64,000 nt of DNA from Burkholderia contaminans (GCF_029633825.1 NZ_CP090641.1:310001-374000); one strand, 5' to 3'. Shown: positions 9,241 to 19,549, numbered from the stretch's first letter. A program made the numbers and translations. The notes: a model not told the origin generated them from the letters alone.

Positions 9241-9912
9241 GTGGAATTGCCCACCGTGAAACCGCGAGCCGGACTGATCCTCGAACTCTTCGTCAACCTG
9301 GTGCTGCCTTGGGTCGCCTACCGGGCCGCGCAGCCGTATTTCGGCGAAACCGGCGCGCTGTATGCGTCGGCAGTCCCGCCGATCATCTGGTCGATCGTCG
9401 AATTCATCCGCTCGCGCCGCGTCGATGCGGTGGCGGCCATCGTGCTGCTGGGCATCGCGCTGTCGATCCTCGGGATGGCGCTCGGCGGCAGCCCGCGCAC
9501 GCTGCTGATGCGCGAATCGCTCGCGTCGGGCACGATCGGCGTCGTGTTCCTGCTGTCGCTGTTCCGCGAACGCCCGCTGATCTTCTACCTCGCCCGCGCC
9601 ACGGTGGCCCGCGAGATGGATGGCGGCGCCGCGCATTTCGAAGCCGTCTGGAACGCACAGCCGGGGCTGCGGCAGATGCTCCGGCGGATGACCTTCGTGT
9701 GGGGCGCGTTCATGACGCTGGAAATGCTGCTGCGCCTCTGGATGGTCATGACCTGGCCAGTCGAACGCGTGCTGGTCGTGTCGCCGGTCATGGGCTACAC
9801 GGTGTTCGGCTGTCTGCTGCTGTGGACCTTCTGGTACCGGCGGCGGATGCGCGAGCGCAACAGCGTCCACGTCCCGGGCCGCGACGGCGCCACCGAAACC
9901 GCCGGCCGCTGA
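9241..9912 (+). CDS. VC0807-type integral membrane protein
   Basis: A membrane protein of up to 223 residues that follows the kinase by about 145 bases. It has about six hydrophobic segments, including LILELFVNLVLPWVAY, AVPPIIWSIVEFI, AVAAIVLLGIALSILGMAL and FGCLLLWTFWYRRRM. The pattern VNLVLP...S..PP..W...E..R..R.D and the later FRERPLIFYLARAT match what I recall of the 'VC0807 family', which has no known function. Two GTG starts (9241 and 9256) are possible; the second gives VKPRAGLILEL. Confidence 0.6.
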   Translation: MELPTVKPRAGLILELFVNLVLPWVAYRAAQPYFGETGALYASAVPPIIWSIVEFIRSRRVDAVAAIVLLGIALSILGMALGGSPRTLLMRESLASGTIGVVFLLSLFRERPLIFYLARATVAREMDGGAAHFEAVWNAQPGLRQMLRRMTFVWGAFMTLEMLLRLWMVMTWPVERVLVVSPVMGYTVFGCLLLWTFWYRRRMRERNSVHVPGRDGATETAGR

Positions 9913-9986
9913 TCGCTCCCCACCGTCGTCGCAAGACGGCTGCTGTATGATGCGCGGCGTCTCGTCCGACGAATGCCGCTCCTGTC

Positions 9987-10851
9987 ATGTCCCTTTCGCT
10001 CCTTCCGTCCGCCACGACCTGGCTCGCCCTGTTCGCGGCCGCCGCGTTCGCGTGGCATCGCCCGCAGCACGGCCTGAGCGTCGGCCTCGCCGCGCTCGGC
10101 TATGCGTGCGCGCTGGCGTTCGGCATGCTCGGGCCGCTCGCGCTGGCCCCGCTCGCGTTGCTGGCCGCGGCCGCCCGGGGCGTGATGCCCGAGCGCCCGC
10201 GCGCGGTGCGCATCGCTGCGCACGTCGTCTTTGCCGCCATCGCGATCGCGCTCAGCCTGCACCTGATTCCCGGCTTCCACAATCCGCGCGTGATCGGCCC
10301 GACGCGCTTCACGCCGGATGCCGCGCCGTTCACGATGTACCTGAATCTCGACAAGCCGCTCGTCGGCCTGTGGCTGGTGTGGGTGCTGCCGTGGGTCGCC
10401 CCGACATCCCGCTGTCGCGCGCGCTGCGCACCGGCGCGGTGGCGGCCGTCGCAACGGCGGCCGCGTGCCCGCCGGCGCGCTCGCGTTCGGGATGGTCGGG
10501 TGGGCGCCCAAGTGGCCGCCGTCGGGCTGGCTGTGGCTCGTGAACAACGTGCTGCTCGTGACGCTCGCCGAGGAAGCGCTGTTCCGCGGCTACGTACAGG
10601 GTGGGCTGACGCGCGCGCTGCACGCGTTCGCATGGGGGCCGTGGGCCGCGCTTGCGATCGGCGCGGTGCTGTTCGGCGCCGCGCATGCGGCCGGCGGCTG
10701 GCAATGGATCGTGCTCGGCACGGTGGCCGGCGTGGGCTACGGCCTCGCCTGGCGGCGCGGCGGGCTGCTCGCGTCCGCGCTCGCGCATGCGGGGCTGAAC
10801 GTCATCCACTTCGGCCTGTTCACCTACCCGATGCTCGACGCCGCGCGCTGA
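9987..10851 (+). pseudogene. CPBP (Abi/CAAX-like) intramembrane metalloprotease, two frameshifts
   Basis: The first frame (from ATG 9987) carries membrane segments and ends sensibly near LVGLWLVWVLPWVA. A second frame continues DIPLSRALRTGAVAAVATAAA, and a third continues PAGALAFGMVGW through LAEEALFRGYVQGG, GAVLFGAAHAAGG and ALAHAGLNVIHFG to the stop at 10851. The EE..FRG, H and H..N/H motifs are the metal-binding signature of CPBP proteases. Two single-base losses, near 10397-10404 (GTCGCCCCGA) and 10464-10472 (GCGTGCCCGC), restore one protein of about 288 residues. All essential motifs remain, so a sequencing error is as likely as a real lesion. Confidence 0.8.
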
Positions 10852-10871
10852 CGGCCGCGCGGCGCCGCCGC

Positions 10872-11852
<981 letters not shown>

Positions 11853-12042
11853 TGCGCGCCTCGCCATTGAAGTTGAGCTGACGGCCGGATGCGCGCCGCG
11901 CATCCGCCGAACCGTCGCATGGTATCCCGGGCGGCAGAAATGCGTGCGGCGTCGCCGCAAGGTGCGAAGGAGGTGCCCGCGAGCGCGAGGTCGTGCGGGG
12001 CGCCGGCCGCGCGGCACGTGCGCAGCGGCGCGAGGCGCCTGC

Positions 12043-12714
12043 TTACTTGGCCTGGTCGGCGATCGGCTGCAGGAACGCGGAAAAGCCGGTCAGCATGATC
12101 TGCACGCCGATGCACAGCAGCAGGAACGCCGACACGCGTTTCGCGACCTTGGTGCCTTCGCTGCCGAGGTAGCGCGACAGCAGCGCGGAGCGGCTGTAGA
12201 CCTGCCAGATCACGATCGCAACCAGCACCGAGACGGCAATCGACACGATGCTCGACAGCGCGAACTCCGACAGCTTGTGCGTGCGGTTCGCGTTCAGCGC
12301 GATCGCGGTCGCGATCGAGCCGGGGCCGACCGTCAGCGGCATGGTCAGCGGGAAGAATGCGCGCGTCATGATCGCGTTCGCGTCGATCGGCTTGACCGGC
12401 GTGTCGCCGCCGCCGGGCCCGTCGGGCTCGTTCAGCATCTGCCAGCCGGCCACCGCAACCGCGAAGCCGCCGCCGATCCGCAGCGCTTCCATCGAGATGC
12501 CGAAGAAATGCAGCACCGGCGTGCCGGCGAAGAACGCGACCATCAGCACGACGAATGCGTTGAACGCGACCTTCCTCGCGAGCAGATCGCGTTCATGCTC
12601 GGTGAGCGCCTCGGTCCGTTCGAGAAACAGGAACGCGATGCCGATCGGGTTGATGATGCCGATCAGGCCGGTGAAGCCGAACAGGATCTCGGAGATAAGG
12701 CGGTTGACGATCAT
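12043..12714 (-). CDS. MarC family membrane protein
   Basis: A 223-residue inner-membrane protein with about six helices. ATG 12714 (MIVNRLISE) is the family-like start; the longer reading frame begins with proline-rich non-coding-like sequence. FTGLIGIINPIGIAFLFL, FFPLTMPLTVGPGSIATAI and GVQIMLTGFSAFL match the MarC/YhgN family. Despite the name, the family was shown not to be needed for multiple antibiotic resistance, and its function is unknown. It follows paaF on the same strand by about 170 bases and is probably separate in function. Confidence 0.85.
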   Translation of the reverse strand: MIVNRLISEILFGFTGLIGIINPIGIAFLFLERTEALTEHERDLLARKVAFNAFVVLMVAFFAGTPVLHFFGISMEALRIGGGFAVAVAGWQMLNEPDGPGGGDTPVKPIDANAIMTRAFFPLTMPLTVGPGSIATAIALNANRTHKLSEFALSSIVSIAVSVLVAIVIWQVYSRSALLSRYLGSEGTKVAKRVSAFLLLCIGVQIMLTGFSAFLQPIADQAK

Positions 12715-12885
12715 CGGATGAAGAATCGGTCGGGGCTGGGCCGGCAGCGCGCCGGGGGTCACGCATTGTAGAGCAAGCGCCCGCGCCCGAACCGCAAAAT
12801 TCGGCCGGGCCCGCCGTGCCGACGATCGTCGGCGTTTCCCGTCGGTTTCCCGTCGGTTTCCCCGCGGTTTCCCCGCAGTTTCCCG

Positions 12886-13686
12886 TTACTCGGCGCCCGC
12901 CTCCCACGCCGGTGGCCGCTTCGCGAAGAACGCGGCGAAGCCTTCCTTCGCTTCCGGCGTCGCCCGCACACGGGAGATCGTCTGTGCGGTGAAGGCCGCA
13001 CGCTCGTCCGACGGCGGATACTCGCCGATCGCATCGAAGAAGCGCTTGATCTCCATCAGCGCGCTCGGGCCGTTGCGGCCGAGTTCGGCGAGCGTCTTGT
13101 CGAGTGCTTCGTCGAGCGCATCGAGCGGCACGGCCTGGTGGATCAGGCCGATCGCGACCGCTTCGCCCGCGGCGATCTGGGTCGCCGTCAGCGCGAGGCG
13201 GCGCGCCTGGCGCTGGCCGACCGCCTCGACCAGATACGGGCCGATCACGGCCGGCAGGATCCCGAAGCGTGCCTCGCTGACCGAGAAGCGCGCGTGATCG
13301 CTCGCGATCACGATGTCGCACGCCGCGCACAGGCCGACGCCGCCGCCGAACGCATGGCCCTGCACGCGCGCCACCGTCGGTTTCGGGCATTGCCGGATCG
13401 CGCGCATCATCGCGGCGAACCGCTCCGCATCGCGCAGGTTCGCGGCCGCATCGTTCGCGCTCGCGCGCTGCATCCACTGCAGGTCGGCGCCCGCGCAGAA
13501 TGCGCGGCCATCCGAACGCAGCACGATCGCGCGCACGTCGTCACGACGGCCGAGCGTGGTGAACGCGTCGGTCAGTTCGGCAATCATCGTCTCGTCGAAT
13601 GCGTTGAGCACGTCGCCGCGCTGCAGCGCGACCGTTGCCATGCCGCGCGCATCGACAGTGACGGCCAGGGTCTTCAATCCATCCAT
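12886..13686 (-). CDS. paaF: Enoyl-CoA hydratase, probable 2,3-dehydroadipyl-CoA hydratase
   Basis: A 266-residue crotonase-fold enzyme. RAFCAGADLQWMQ and AFGGGVGLCAACDIVIAS carry the oxyanion-hole glycines, and SEARFGILPAVIGPYLVEAVG carries a catalytic Glu position. The third gene of a minus-strand block after paaH and paaK, 38 bases past the paaK stop. In the phenylacetate pathway PaaF hydrates 2,3-dehydroadipyl-CoA to 3-hydroxyadipyl-CoA, which PaaH oxidises. The sequence is also close to methylglutaconyl-CoA hydratases, so the symbol rests mostly on context. Confidence 0.75.
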   Translation of the reverse strand: MDGLKTLAVTVDARGMATVALQRGDVLNAFDETMIAELTDAFTTLGRRDDVRAIVLRSDGRAFCAGADLQWMQRASANDAAANLRDAERFAAMMRAIRQCPKPTVARVQGHAFGGGVGLCAACDIVIASDHARFSVSEARFGILPAVIGPYLVEAVGQRQARRLALTATQIAAGEAVAIGLIHQAVPLDALDEALDKTLAELGRNGPSALMEIKRFFDAIGEYPPSDERAAFTAQTISRVRATPEAKEGFAAFFAKRPPAWEAGAE

Positions 13687-13724
13687 CGAACAGGTTTCCT
13701 CGGGTAGAACGGCAAACATCGAAA

Positions 13725-15047
13725 TCAGGCGGCCTGGCGGCGATCGATCACGCGCCGCGCCTTGCCGGTCGCGGTCGCGGGAATGCCGCCGGCGGCCAGC
13801 ACCGTCACGCCGGACGACACGCCGACCATCGTCTTGATCCGGTGCTGCAGCTCGCGCGCGAGTGCCGCGCGATCGCTTTCGCTGACGGACGCGGCCGCTT
13901 CGGAGCGCAACTCGACCGCGAGGTCGAGGCGGTCCATGTGCCCGTCGCGCGACAGCGTGATCTGGAACTGGCCCGACAACTGCGGCAGCGCGACGACGAT
14001 CTCCTCGATCTGGCTCGGGAACACGTTCACGCCGCGCACGATCAGCATGTCGTCGGAGCGGCCCGTGATCTTCGCGAGACGGCGCATCGCGCGCGCGGTC
14101 GGCGGCAGCAGCGCGGTGAGGTCGCGCGTGCGGTAGCGGATCACGGGCATCGCCTCCTTCGTCAGCGACGTGAACACGAGCTCGCCCTGGCTGCCGTCGG
14201 GCAGCACTTCGCCCGTGACCGGGTCGATGATCTCCGGATAGAAATGGTCTTCCCAGATCACCGGGCCATCCTTCGTCTCGACGCATTCGCACGCAACGCC
14301 CGGGCCCATCACTTCCGACAGCCCGTAGATGTCGAGTGCGTCGATGCCCACGCGCGTCTCGACTTCCTCGCGCAGCGCCTGCGTCCACGGCTCGGCGCCG
14401 AAGATGCCGATCTTCAGCGACGATTCGGCCGGGTCCATCCCCTGCCGCACCATCTCGTCGATCAGGTTCAGCATGTAAGACGGCGTGACGAGGATGATCT
14501 TCGGCTCGAAATCGCGGATCAGCTGCACCTGCTTCTCGGTCTGCCCGCCCGACATCGGCACGACCATGCAGCCGAGCCGTTCCGCGCCGTAGTGAATCCC
14601 GAGACCGCCGGTGAAGAGCCCGTAGCCGAATGCGTTGTGCAGCGTGTCGCCCGGGCGGCCGCCGGCCGCGCGGATCGAACGCGCGGTCACGTTCGCCCAC
14701 GTGTCGATGTCACGCGCGGTGTAGCCGACCACCGTCGGCTTGCCCGTCGTGCCGCTCGACGCATGCACGCGCACGACCTGCTCGCGCGGCACCGCGAACA
14801 GCCCGAACGGATAGTTGTCGCGCAAGTCGCTCTTGGTCGAGAACGGGAATTTCGCGAGATCCGCCAGCGACTTCAGGTCGTCCGGATGCACGCCCGCCGC
14901 ATCGAACGTGCGGCGATAGTGCGGGACGTTGTCGTACGCGTGGCGCAGCGACCACTTGAGGCGCTCGAGCTGCAGCGCCTGCAGTTCGTCGCGGCTGGCG
15001 GTCTCGATCGGCTCGAGGGCGGCGGCGGGATGCGTCGGGTGAGTCAT
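13725..15047 (-). CDS. paaK: Phenylacetate-CoA ligase (PaaK2-like)
   Basis: A 440-residue member of the ANL adenylating superfamily that activates phenylacetate to phenylacetyl-CoA with ATP. The start ATG 15047 has GGAGGAG upstream. Motifs are HASSGTTGKPTVVGYT (the P-loop-like ATP motif), IFGAEPWTQALREE, DIYGLSEVMGPGVACEC, VIRYRTRDLT and ITGRSDDMLIVRGVNVFP; the last belongs to the mobile C-terminal domain, with a terminal KARRVID Lys region. Length fits the family. B. cenocepacia is known to have two paralogues, one of them (paaK2) grouped with paaF and paaH as here. It sits between paaH and paaF. Confidence 0.9.
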   Translation of the reverse strand: MTHPTHPAAALEPIETASRDELQALQLERLKWSLRHAYDNVPHYRRTFDAAGVHPDDLKSLADLAKFPFSTKSDLRDNYPFGLFAVPREQVVRVHASSGTTGKPTVVGYTARDIDTWANVTARSIRAAGGRPGDTLHNAFGYGLFTGGLGIHYGAERLGCMVVPMSGGQTEKQVQLIRDFEPKIILVTPSYMLNLIDEMVRQGMDPAESSLKIGIFGAEPWTQALREEVETRVGIDALDIYGLSEVMGPGVACECVETKDGPVIWEDHFYPEIIDPVTGEVLPDGSQGELVFTSLTKEAMPVIRYRTRDLTALLPPTARAMRRLAKITGRSDDMLIVRGVNVFPSQIEEIVVALPQLSGQFQITLSRDGHMDRLDLAVELRSEAAASVSESDRAALARELQHRIKTMVGVSSGVTVLAAGGIPATATGKARRVIDRRQAA

Positions 15048-15106
15048 CGGGGTGCTCCTCCAATGGAGTGATGTCGTTATCGTGTTCGAAGCAACGGGAG
15101 GCGAGG

Positions 15107-16663
15107 CTACGGCCGGAACGTGCGGCCGGCGGCATGCAGCGCGGCGATGCGCGGCGACACGCGATAGCGGTCCTCGCCGTAGCTCGCCGCCAGGTTCGAC
15201 AGCACGCGATGCACGCGGCCGATGCCGATCGCATCGGCCCACGCGAGCGGGCCGCACGGGTAGTTCACGCCCTTCTCCATCGCGAGATCGAGATCGGCGG
15301 GCGAGCACACGCCCTGGTTCACCGTATCGGCCGCCTCGTTCGCGAGCATCGCGACGGTGCGCATCGCGACCATGCCCGGCACGTCCGCGACGCCGACGAC
15401 GCGAAAACCCGCCTGCTGGAACAGGCCGACCGCATCCGCATAGGCCGCATCGCTGCACTGGAGCGCGCGCGTCAGTGCAACGAGCCCGGCCTGCGCGTAA
15501 TCGCGCGCAAGATCGACCAGCACGAGATCGGCCACGCCCGTCTGCTCGGCGCGCACGGTCGCGGTACGGCCGTCGGTCAGCGCGATCGATGCACGGCCGG
15601 CCATCGCGAGCAGATCGTCGGCGTGCGCGCCGGCCTGCCGGGCGCCCGGAATCCGTTCGGCGAAGCGCGCATGCAGCGCGGCGGCCGGGCCGTCCTGCGC
15701 AAACAGCGCGACATCGGCCGGCGCGTCGCGCGGTGCCTCGAGATCGGGTGCGGGCGGCGTCGCGCCGTCCGCATACGAATAGAAGCCGCGGCCCGACTTG
15801 CGCCCGAGGAACCCCGCGTTCACGAGTTCCTGCTGGATCAGCGACGGCGTGTAGCGCGGATCGTTGAAGTACGCGCGGAACACCGATTCGGTCACCGCGA
15901 AGTTCACGTCGTGGCCGATCAGGTCCATCAGCTCGAACGGCCCCATCCGGAAGCCGCTGGCCTCGCGCATCACCGCGTCGATCGATGCCGGCGCGCCGCC
16001 TTGCTCGTTCAGCACGCGCAGCGCCTCCGCGTAATACGGCCGCGCGACGCGGTTCACGATGAAGCCCGGCGTCGATTTCGCCATCACGGGCTGCTTGCCC
16101 CACGCGGCGGCGGTCGCCACCAGCACCTGGGCGACCTCGGGTGCGGTCGCGAGCCCGCTGACCACCTCGACGAGCGCCATCAGCGGCGCCGGGTTGAAGA
16201 AATGCAGGCCGGCAACACGCTGCGGCACACGCAGCCCGGCCGCAATCGACGTGATCGAGATCGATGACGTATTGGTGGCCAGCAGGCACGCGTCGTCGAC
16301 ATGGCGCTCGAGCGTCGCAAAGATCTCGCGCTTCACGTCGAGCCGCTCGGCCGCCGCCTCGACGATCAGCGCGGCGCCCGCGAAGTCGGCCAGTTCACGC
16401 ACCGCGCGAATCCGGCTGCCGGCCGCGTCGGCCTGCGCCGGTTCGAGCCGGCCCTTCTCCGCGAGCCGCGCAAACTGCGCGCGGATGCCGGCCAGCGCCT
16501 TGTCGCAAGCGGCTTCGTTCAGGTCGTACAGCAGCACCGCATGGCCGGCCGCCGCCGCGACCTGCGCGATGCCTGCGCCCATCGCGCCGGCGCCGATCAC
16601 GCCGACGACGGCCGACGGCGCCAGCGCGCCCGGGTTCACCGAATGTGGAGAAGAAACAGCCAT
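15107..16663 (-). CDS. paaH: 3-hydroxyadipyl-CoA dehydrogenase
   Basis: A 518-residue NAD-dependent 3-hydroxyacyl-CoA dehydrogenase that oxidises 3-hydroxyadipyl-CoA in phenylacetate breakdown. The N-terminal Rossmann fold is VVGVIGAGAMGAGIAQVAAAAG. LLATNTSSISITSIA, GLHFFNPAPLMALVEVV and KSTPGFIVNRVARPY hold the catalytic Ser/His/Asn positions. Two C-terminal HCDH domains follow (about residues 190-290 and 400-515), the usual layout of PaaH. It is the first gene of the block, behind a PaaR-type operator. Confidence 0.9.
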   Translation of the reverse strand: MAVSSPHSVNPGALAPSAVVGVIGAGAMGAGIAQVAAAAGHAVLLYDLNEAACDKALAGIRAQFARLAEKGRLEPAQADAAGSRIRAVRELADFAGAALIVEAAAERLDVKREIFATLERHVDDACLLATNTSSISITSIAAGLRVPQRVAGLHFFNPAPLMALVEVVSGLATAPEVAQVLVATAAAWGKQPVMAKSTPGFIVNRVARPYYAEALRVLNEQGGAPASIDAVMREASGFRMGPFELMDLIGHDVNFAVTESVFRAYFNDPRYTPSLIQQELVNAGFLGRKSGRGFYSYADGATPPAPDLEAPRDAPADVALFAQDGPAAALHARFAERIPGARQAGAHADDLLAMAGRASIALTDGRTATVRAEQTGVADLVLVDLARDYAQAGLVALTRALQCSDAAYADAVGLFQQAGFRVVGVADVPGMVAMRTVAMLANEAADTVNQGVCSPADLDLAMEKGVNYPCGPLAWADAIGIGRVHRVLSNLAASYGEDRYRVSPRIAALHAAGRTFRP

Positions 16664-17212
16664 CGCTTGCGATCCGTCATGAAGTGGAAGTGCGAGCGAT
16701 TATAAACCGACCGGTCGGTAGATTTATGTCAGGGCGAGCCCGAATTTGTCGTGCAAGAGACCGTTACGGAAACAGCAAAGGCAAAAATTTGAAAGGTCGG
16801 GGCACTTTTTATGAACAGAAAGGTCTATGAAAGGATTCGAATATGAGATAGTGACCCCCGAACGCCTGATAAAATTCGACAAACCGCCGGATTTCAGGGG
16901 GAAACCGCGTGTCACGCCGCCACCGCCGTCCATCATCGGCCGCCCTTTCGGGGTCGGAACCGAGCCCCCGGCCCATGCGTCGTCACACGTGCTCGCCTCG
17001 CCGTTCGCGGCCGGCTGCATCGAACCGTTTCATCCAGCGAGGGGCTTCGGCCCGCCCGCGCCCCTCGCCGCCACATGGCGGCGAACCCCGGGCAGCACCG
17101 TTGCGTGCCGCCCCCTTCGGTTTCATCATCCTCGTTCGGCGGATAGTACGGCCGGGCTTCGTCAATCCGTGACGGCGCGTCGCGCGCCGTCACTCGCATA
17201 AGGAAACCCTCC
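16664..17212. other. Divergent region between paaH and chaA
   Basis: About 550 bases with no convincing gene; ORFs here are rich in Pro and Arg with no family pattern. It holds the PaaR-type palindrome near paaH and, on the chaA side, GCGAGGGGC...GCCCCTCGC (near 17037-17069) and a CGCCGCCA/TGGCGGCG hairpin just after it. The stems may form a leader for the antiporter mRNA, but I could not match a known cation riboswitch. Confidence 0.4.
16706..16719. promoter_or_regulatory. PaaR (TetR-type) operator palindrome
   Basis: ACCGACCGGTCGGT is a perfect 14-bp palindrome inside an AT-rich flank (TATAA before, AGATTTA after), 43 bases upstream of the paaH ATG. A nearly identical inverted repeat has been described at paa promoters of B. 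cenocepacia and bound by the repressor PaaR, with phenylacetyl-CoA as the likely inducer. That part is recalled knowledge. Confidence 0.8.
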
Positions 17213-18301
17213 ATGCCGCTCTCGTCCAACCAGCTCCCGCGCTGGACCCTCGTGGCCCCGCTTGCCGCGTGGCTGGTGCTCGCGCTGTCGCGCGTCGTGC
17301 CGGCCGAAGGCCTCGTCATCGCGGTGTTCGCCGCCGCGCTCGCCGGCGCCGTGTTCGCCGCCGTCCACCATGCCGAAGTCGTCGCGCACCGCGTCGGCGA
17401 ACCGTTCGGCACGCTCGTGCTCGCGGTTGCCGTGACCGTCATCGAAGTCGCGCTGATCGTGTCGGTGATGCTCGGCGCGGGCCCCGAGAAATCAGGCCTC
17501 GCCCGCGACACCGTGTTCGCCGCCGTGATGATCATCTGCAACGGCATCGTCGGTATCTGCCTGCTGGTCGGCGCGTGGAAGCACGGTGAACAGGACTTCC
17601 AGGGGCGCGGCGCCAGCAAGGCGCTCGCGGTGCTGGCGTCGCTGTCGGTGCTGTCGCTCGTGATGCCGAACTACCTGAACGCCGCGCCGGGCCCGTTCTT
17701 CTCGAAATCGCAGCTCGCGTTCGCCGGCGTGTCGTCGCTCGTGCTGTACGGCGCGTTCGTGTTCGTGCAGACCGTGCGCCACCGCGACTACTTCCTCGCC
17801 GAGCACGACAGCGCGAACGAGGCCGTCCACGCGGCAGCGCCGAGCAACCGCACCGCCGTGATCAGCATGCTGCTGCTGTTCGCGAGCCTCGTCGCGGTCG
17901 TGCTGCTCGCGAAGCTGCTGTCGCCGGCCGTCGAGCACGCGGTGATGCGGCTCGGCGCACCCGAGGCCGCGGTCGGTATCGTGATCGCCGCGCTCGTGCT
18001 GCTGCCGGAAGGGCTCGCGGCCGTCACCGCCGCACGCGCGAACCGCCTGCAGACCAGCATGAACCTGGCGCTCGGTTCGGCGCTCGCGAGTATCGGGCTG
18101 ACGATCCCGACCGTCGCGGCCGTGTTCATCTGGGTCGGCCAGCCGCTCACGCTCGGCATCGGCCCGATGGAAACCGTCCTGCTGGCGCTCACCCTGCTCG
18201 TCAGCACGCTGACGCTCAGCCAGGGGCGTACAACGGTGCTGCACGGCGTCGTGCACCTGTCGCTGTTCGCCGCATACCTGTTCCTGTCGATCACGCATTG
18301 A
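17213..18301 (+). CDS. chaA: ChaA-type calcium(sodium)/proton antiporter
   Basis: A 362-residue inner-membrane protein of the Ca2+:cation antiporter superfamily with about ten or eleven helices. The two inverted alpha repeats are visible as GEPFGTLVLAVAVTVIEVAL (about residues 62-82) and LLPEGLAAVTAARANRLQ (about 262-280), each with the transport Glu. It should export Ca2+, Na+ or K+ in exchange for protons. It stands alone and ends at a strong terminator. Confidence 0.85.
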   Translation: MPLSSNQLPRWTLVAPLAAWLVLALSRVVPAEGLVIAVFAAALAGAVFAAVHHAEVVAHRVGEPFGTLVLAVAVTVIEVALIVSVMLGAGPEKSGLARDTVFAAVMIICNGIVGICLLVGAWKHGEQDFQGRGASKALAVLASLSVLSLVMPNYLNAAPGPFFSKSQLAFAGVSSLVLYGAFVFVQTVRHRDYFLAEHDSANEAVHAAAPSNRTAVISMLLLFASLVAVVLLAKLLSPAVEHAVMRLGAPEAAVGIVIAALVLLPEGLAAVTAARANRLQTSMNLALGSALASIGLTIPTVAAVFIWVGQPLTLGIGPMETVLLALTLLVSTLTLSQGRTTVLHGVVHLSLFAAYLFLSITH

Positions 18302-18309
18302 CGCAGAAA

Positions 18310-18350
18310 GGCGCGCGGCCCGGCGGATAATCTCCGCCGGGCCGCGCGCC
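18310..18350. terminator. Strong hairpin terminator between convergent genes
   Basis: GGCGCGCGGCCCGGCGGA pairs perfectly with TCCGCCGGGCCGCGCGCC around TAATC. It lies just after the chaA stop and 45 bases from the stop of the convergent solute-binding/LysM gene, so it can serve both strands. The following bases are only moderately T-rich. Confidence 0.75.
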
Positions 18351-18395
18351 CTCCTTCACGTCCCTTCAGCTTCCTTCGTTCACGCCGCGCCGCCG

Positions 18396-19529
18396 TTACC
18401 GCACCGGAATCACCAGATGCTGGCCCGCCAGGATCAGGTTCGGGTTGGCGAGGTTGTTGCGGCGTTGAATCTCGCGATAGCGCTGGCCGCTGCCGAGCTT
18501 GCTCGCCGCGATCATGTTCAGCGTGTCGCCCGCCTTCACCACGTACGTATGCTCGCCCGACGCGGCCGCGGTCGTCACCGCCTGGTCGCTGACGAAGTAC
18601 TTGCGCAGCAGGTCGAGATACTGGGGCGACTGCTTGAGCTTCGCGATCGCGGCATTCAGGTAGATCAGCAGATCCTGGTCGTCCGCGCGCACGCCGATCT
18701 TGTACGCGATGTTCGAGCCGTCGAGCTTGGTCACCGCGAACTTCAGGTCGGTGTCCTTGATCGAGCTGACCGCGAACGGATAGTCGTAGATGAACGCGTC
18801 GACCGTATGGCCGTCGATGCTCTTCGCAATGAAGGCCGGATCGGAATCGTCGACTTCGACGAACTTCACGTTCGGGTACTGGCGCGTGACGAACGCACGC
18901 ACGTCCGGGTCACCCTTCAGGATGCCGACCGTCTTGCCCGCAAGATCGTCGGTCGAGCGTATCGCGGAGCCCTGCCGCACGATCAGCGAGTAGCCGAAAT
19001 CGTCGACGTACGGCACCGAATAGACGACGCCCGACGGCGTGTTGTCCGGGAACGTCAGCCCGTCCATCGCCACGTCGACCACGTGGTTCCCCTTCGCATC
19101 CGTATCGAGCAGCTGCTTCGGCACGCCCGGGTATGTGTCGACCTCGTGACGCGTATCGACGACCACCGGCTTGCCGCCGTGCGAGAACGACGGATCCGCG
19201 AACAGCAGCCGCGCGAATTCGACGTTGAAGCCGTGCGGCGTGCCCTTGTCCTCGCCGAAGAACGGTTCGCTCGGGTTCTGCACGGAGATCCGCACGATGC
19301 CGTTTTCGGCAATCGATTTCAGCGCGCTGGCCTGCGGCGTGAAGCCGGCCGGCAGTACGTTGGCCGACGGGGAAGACTGAGCGGACTGGCCGGCGTCGCC
19401 ATTTTGCGCGGACGTCGATGCCGGGGCCGCGTCATGCGCGGGAATCAACGTCGACAGGCCGCCCTGATGCACGATCCATACGCCGACGAGCACGACCAGA
19501 AATGCGATGGCGCCAAGAAGTTTTTTCAT
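18396..19529 (-). CDS. Family-3 solute-binding protein fused to LysM domain
   Basis: A 377-residue exported or membrane-anchored protein. Residues 4-22 form a hydrophobic signal or anchor (LLGAIAFLVVLVGVWIV). An Ala/Ser-rich linker leads to an amino-acid-binding-protein-like domain (about 70-320): NGIVRISVQNPSEPFFGED, GFNVEFARLLF, DLAGKTVGILKGDPDVR, VDAFIYDYPFAVSSI. The C-terminal 51 residues (HTYVVKAGDTLNMIA...ILAGQHLVIPVR) are a LysM domain, which binds peptidoglycan. No permease or ATPase is nearby, so it may sense a ligand at the cell wall rather than deliver it to a transporter. Twenty bases separate it from the upstream membrane protein, so they form an operon. Confidence 0.8.
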   Translation of the reverse strand: MKKLLGAIAFLVVLVGVWIVHQGGLSTLIPAHDAAPASTSAQNGDAGQSAQSSPSANVLPAGFTPQASALKSIAENGIVRISVQNPSEPFFGEDKGTPHGFNVEFARLLFADPSFSHGGKPVVVDTRHEVDTYPGVPKQLLDTDAKGNHVVDVAMDGLTFPDNTPSGVVYSVPYVDDFGYSLIVRQGSAIRSTDDLAGKTVGILKGDPDVRAFVTRQYPNVKFVEVDDSDPAFIAKSIDGHTVDAFIYDYPFAVSSIKDTDLKFAVTKLDGSNIAYKIGVRADDQDLLIYLNAAIAKLKQSPQYLDLLRKYFVSDQAVTTAAASGEHTYVVKAGDTLNMIAASKLGSGQRYREIQRRNNLANPNLILAGQHLVIPVR

Positions 19530-19549
19530 GGTTGCAAGCCTGCGGGAAG

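Noticed and set aside
9987..10851. Programmed frameshifting in the CPBP gene
   Set aside because: There are two separate shifts, neither at a classic slippery heptamer with a downstream structure; base loss is simpler.
17010..17100. Possible yybP-ykoY (manganese) riboswitch ahead of the ChaA-type antiporter
   Set aside because: Stable stems are present, but the conserved GGGGAGUA-type core and the second-loop signature could not be found.
16827..17201. ORF of 124 codons upstream of chaA
   Set aside because: It has no ribosome-binding site of note and a Pro/Arg/Ser-rich translation without pattern, and it runs through inverted repeats.
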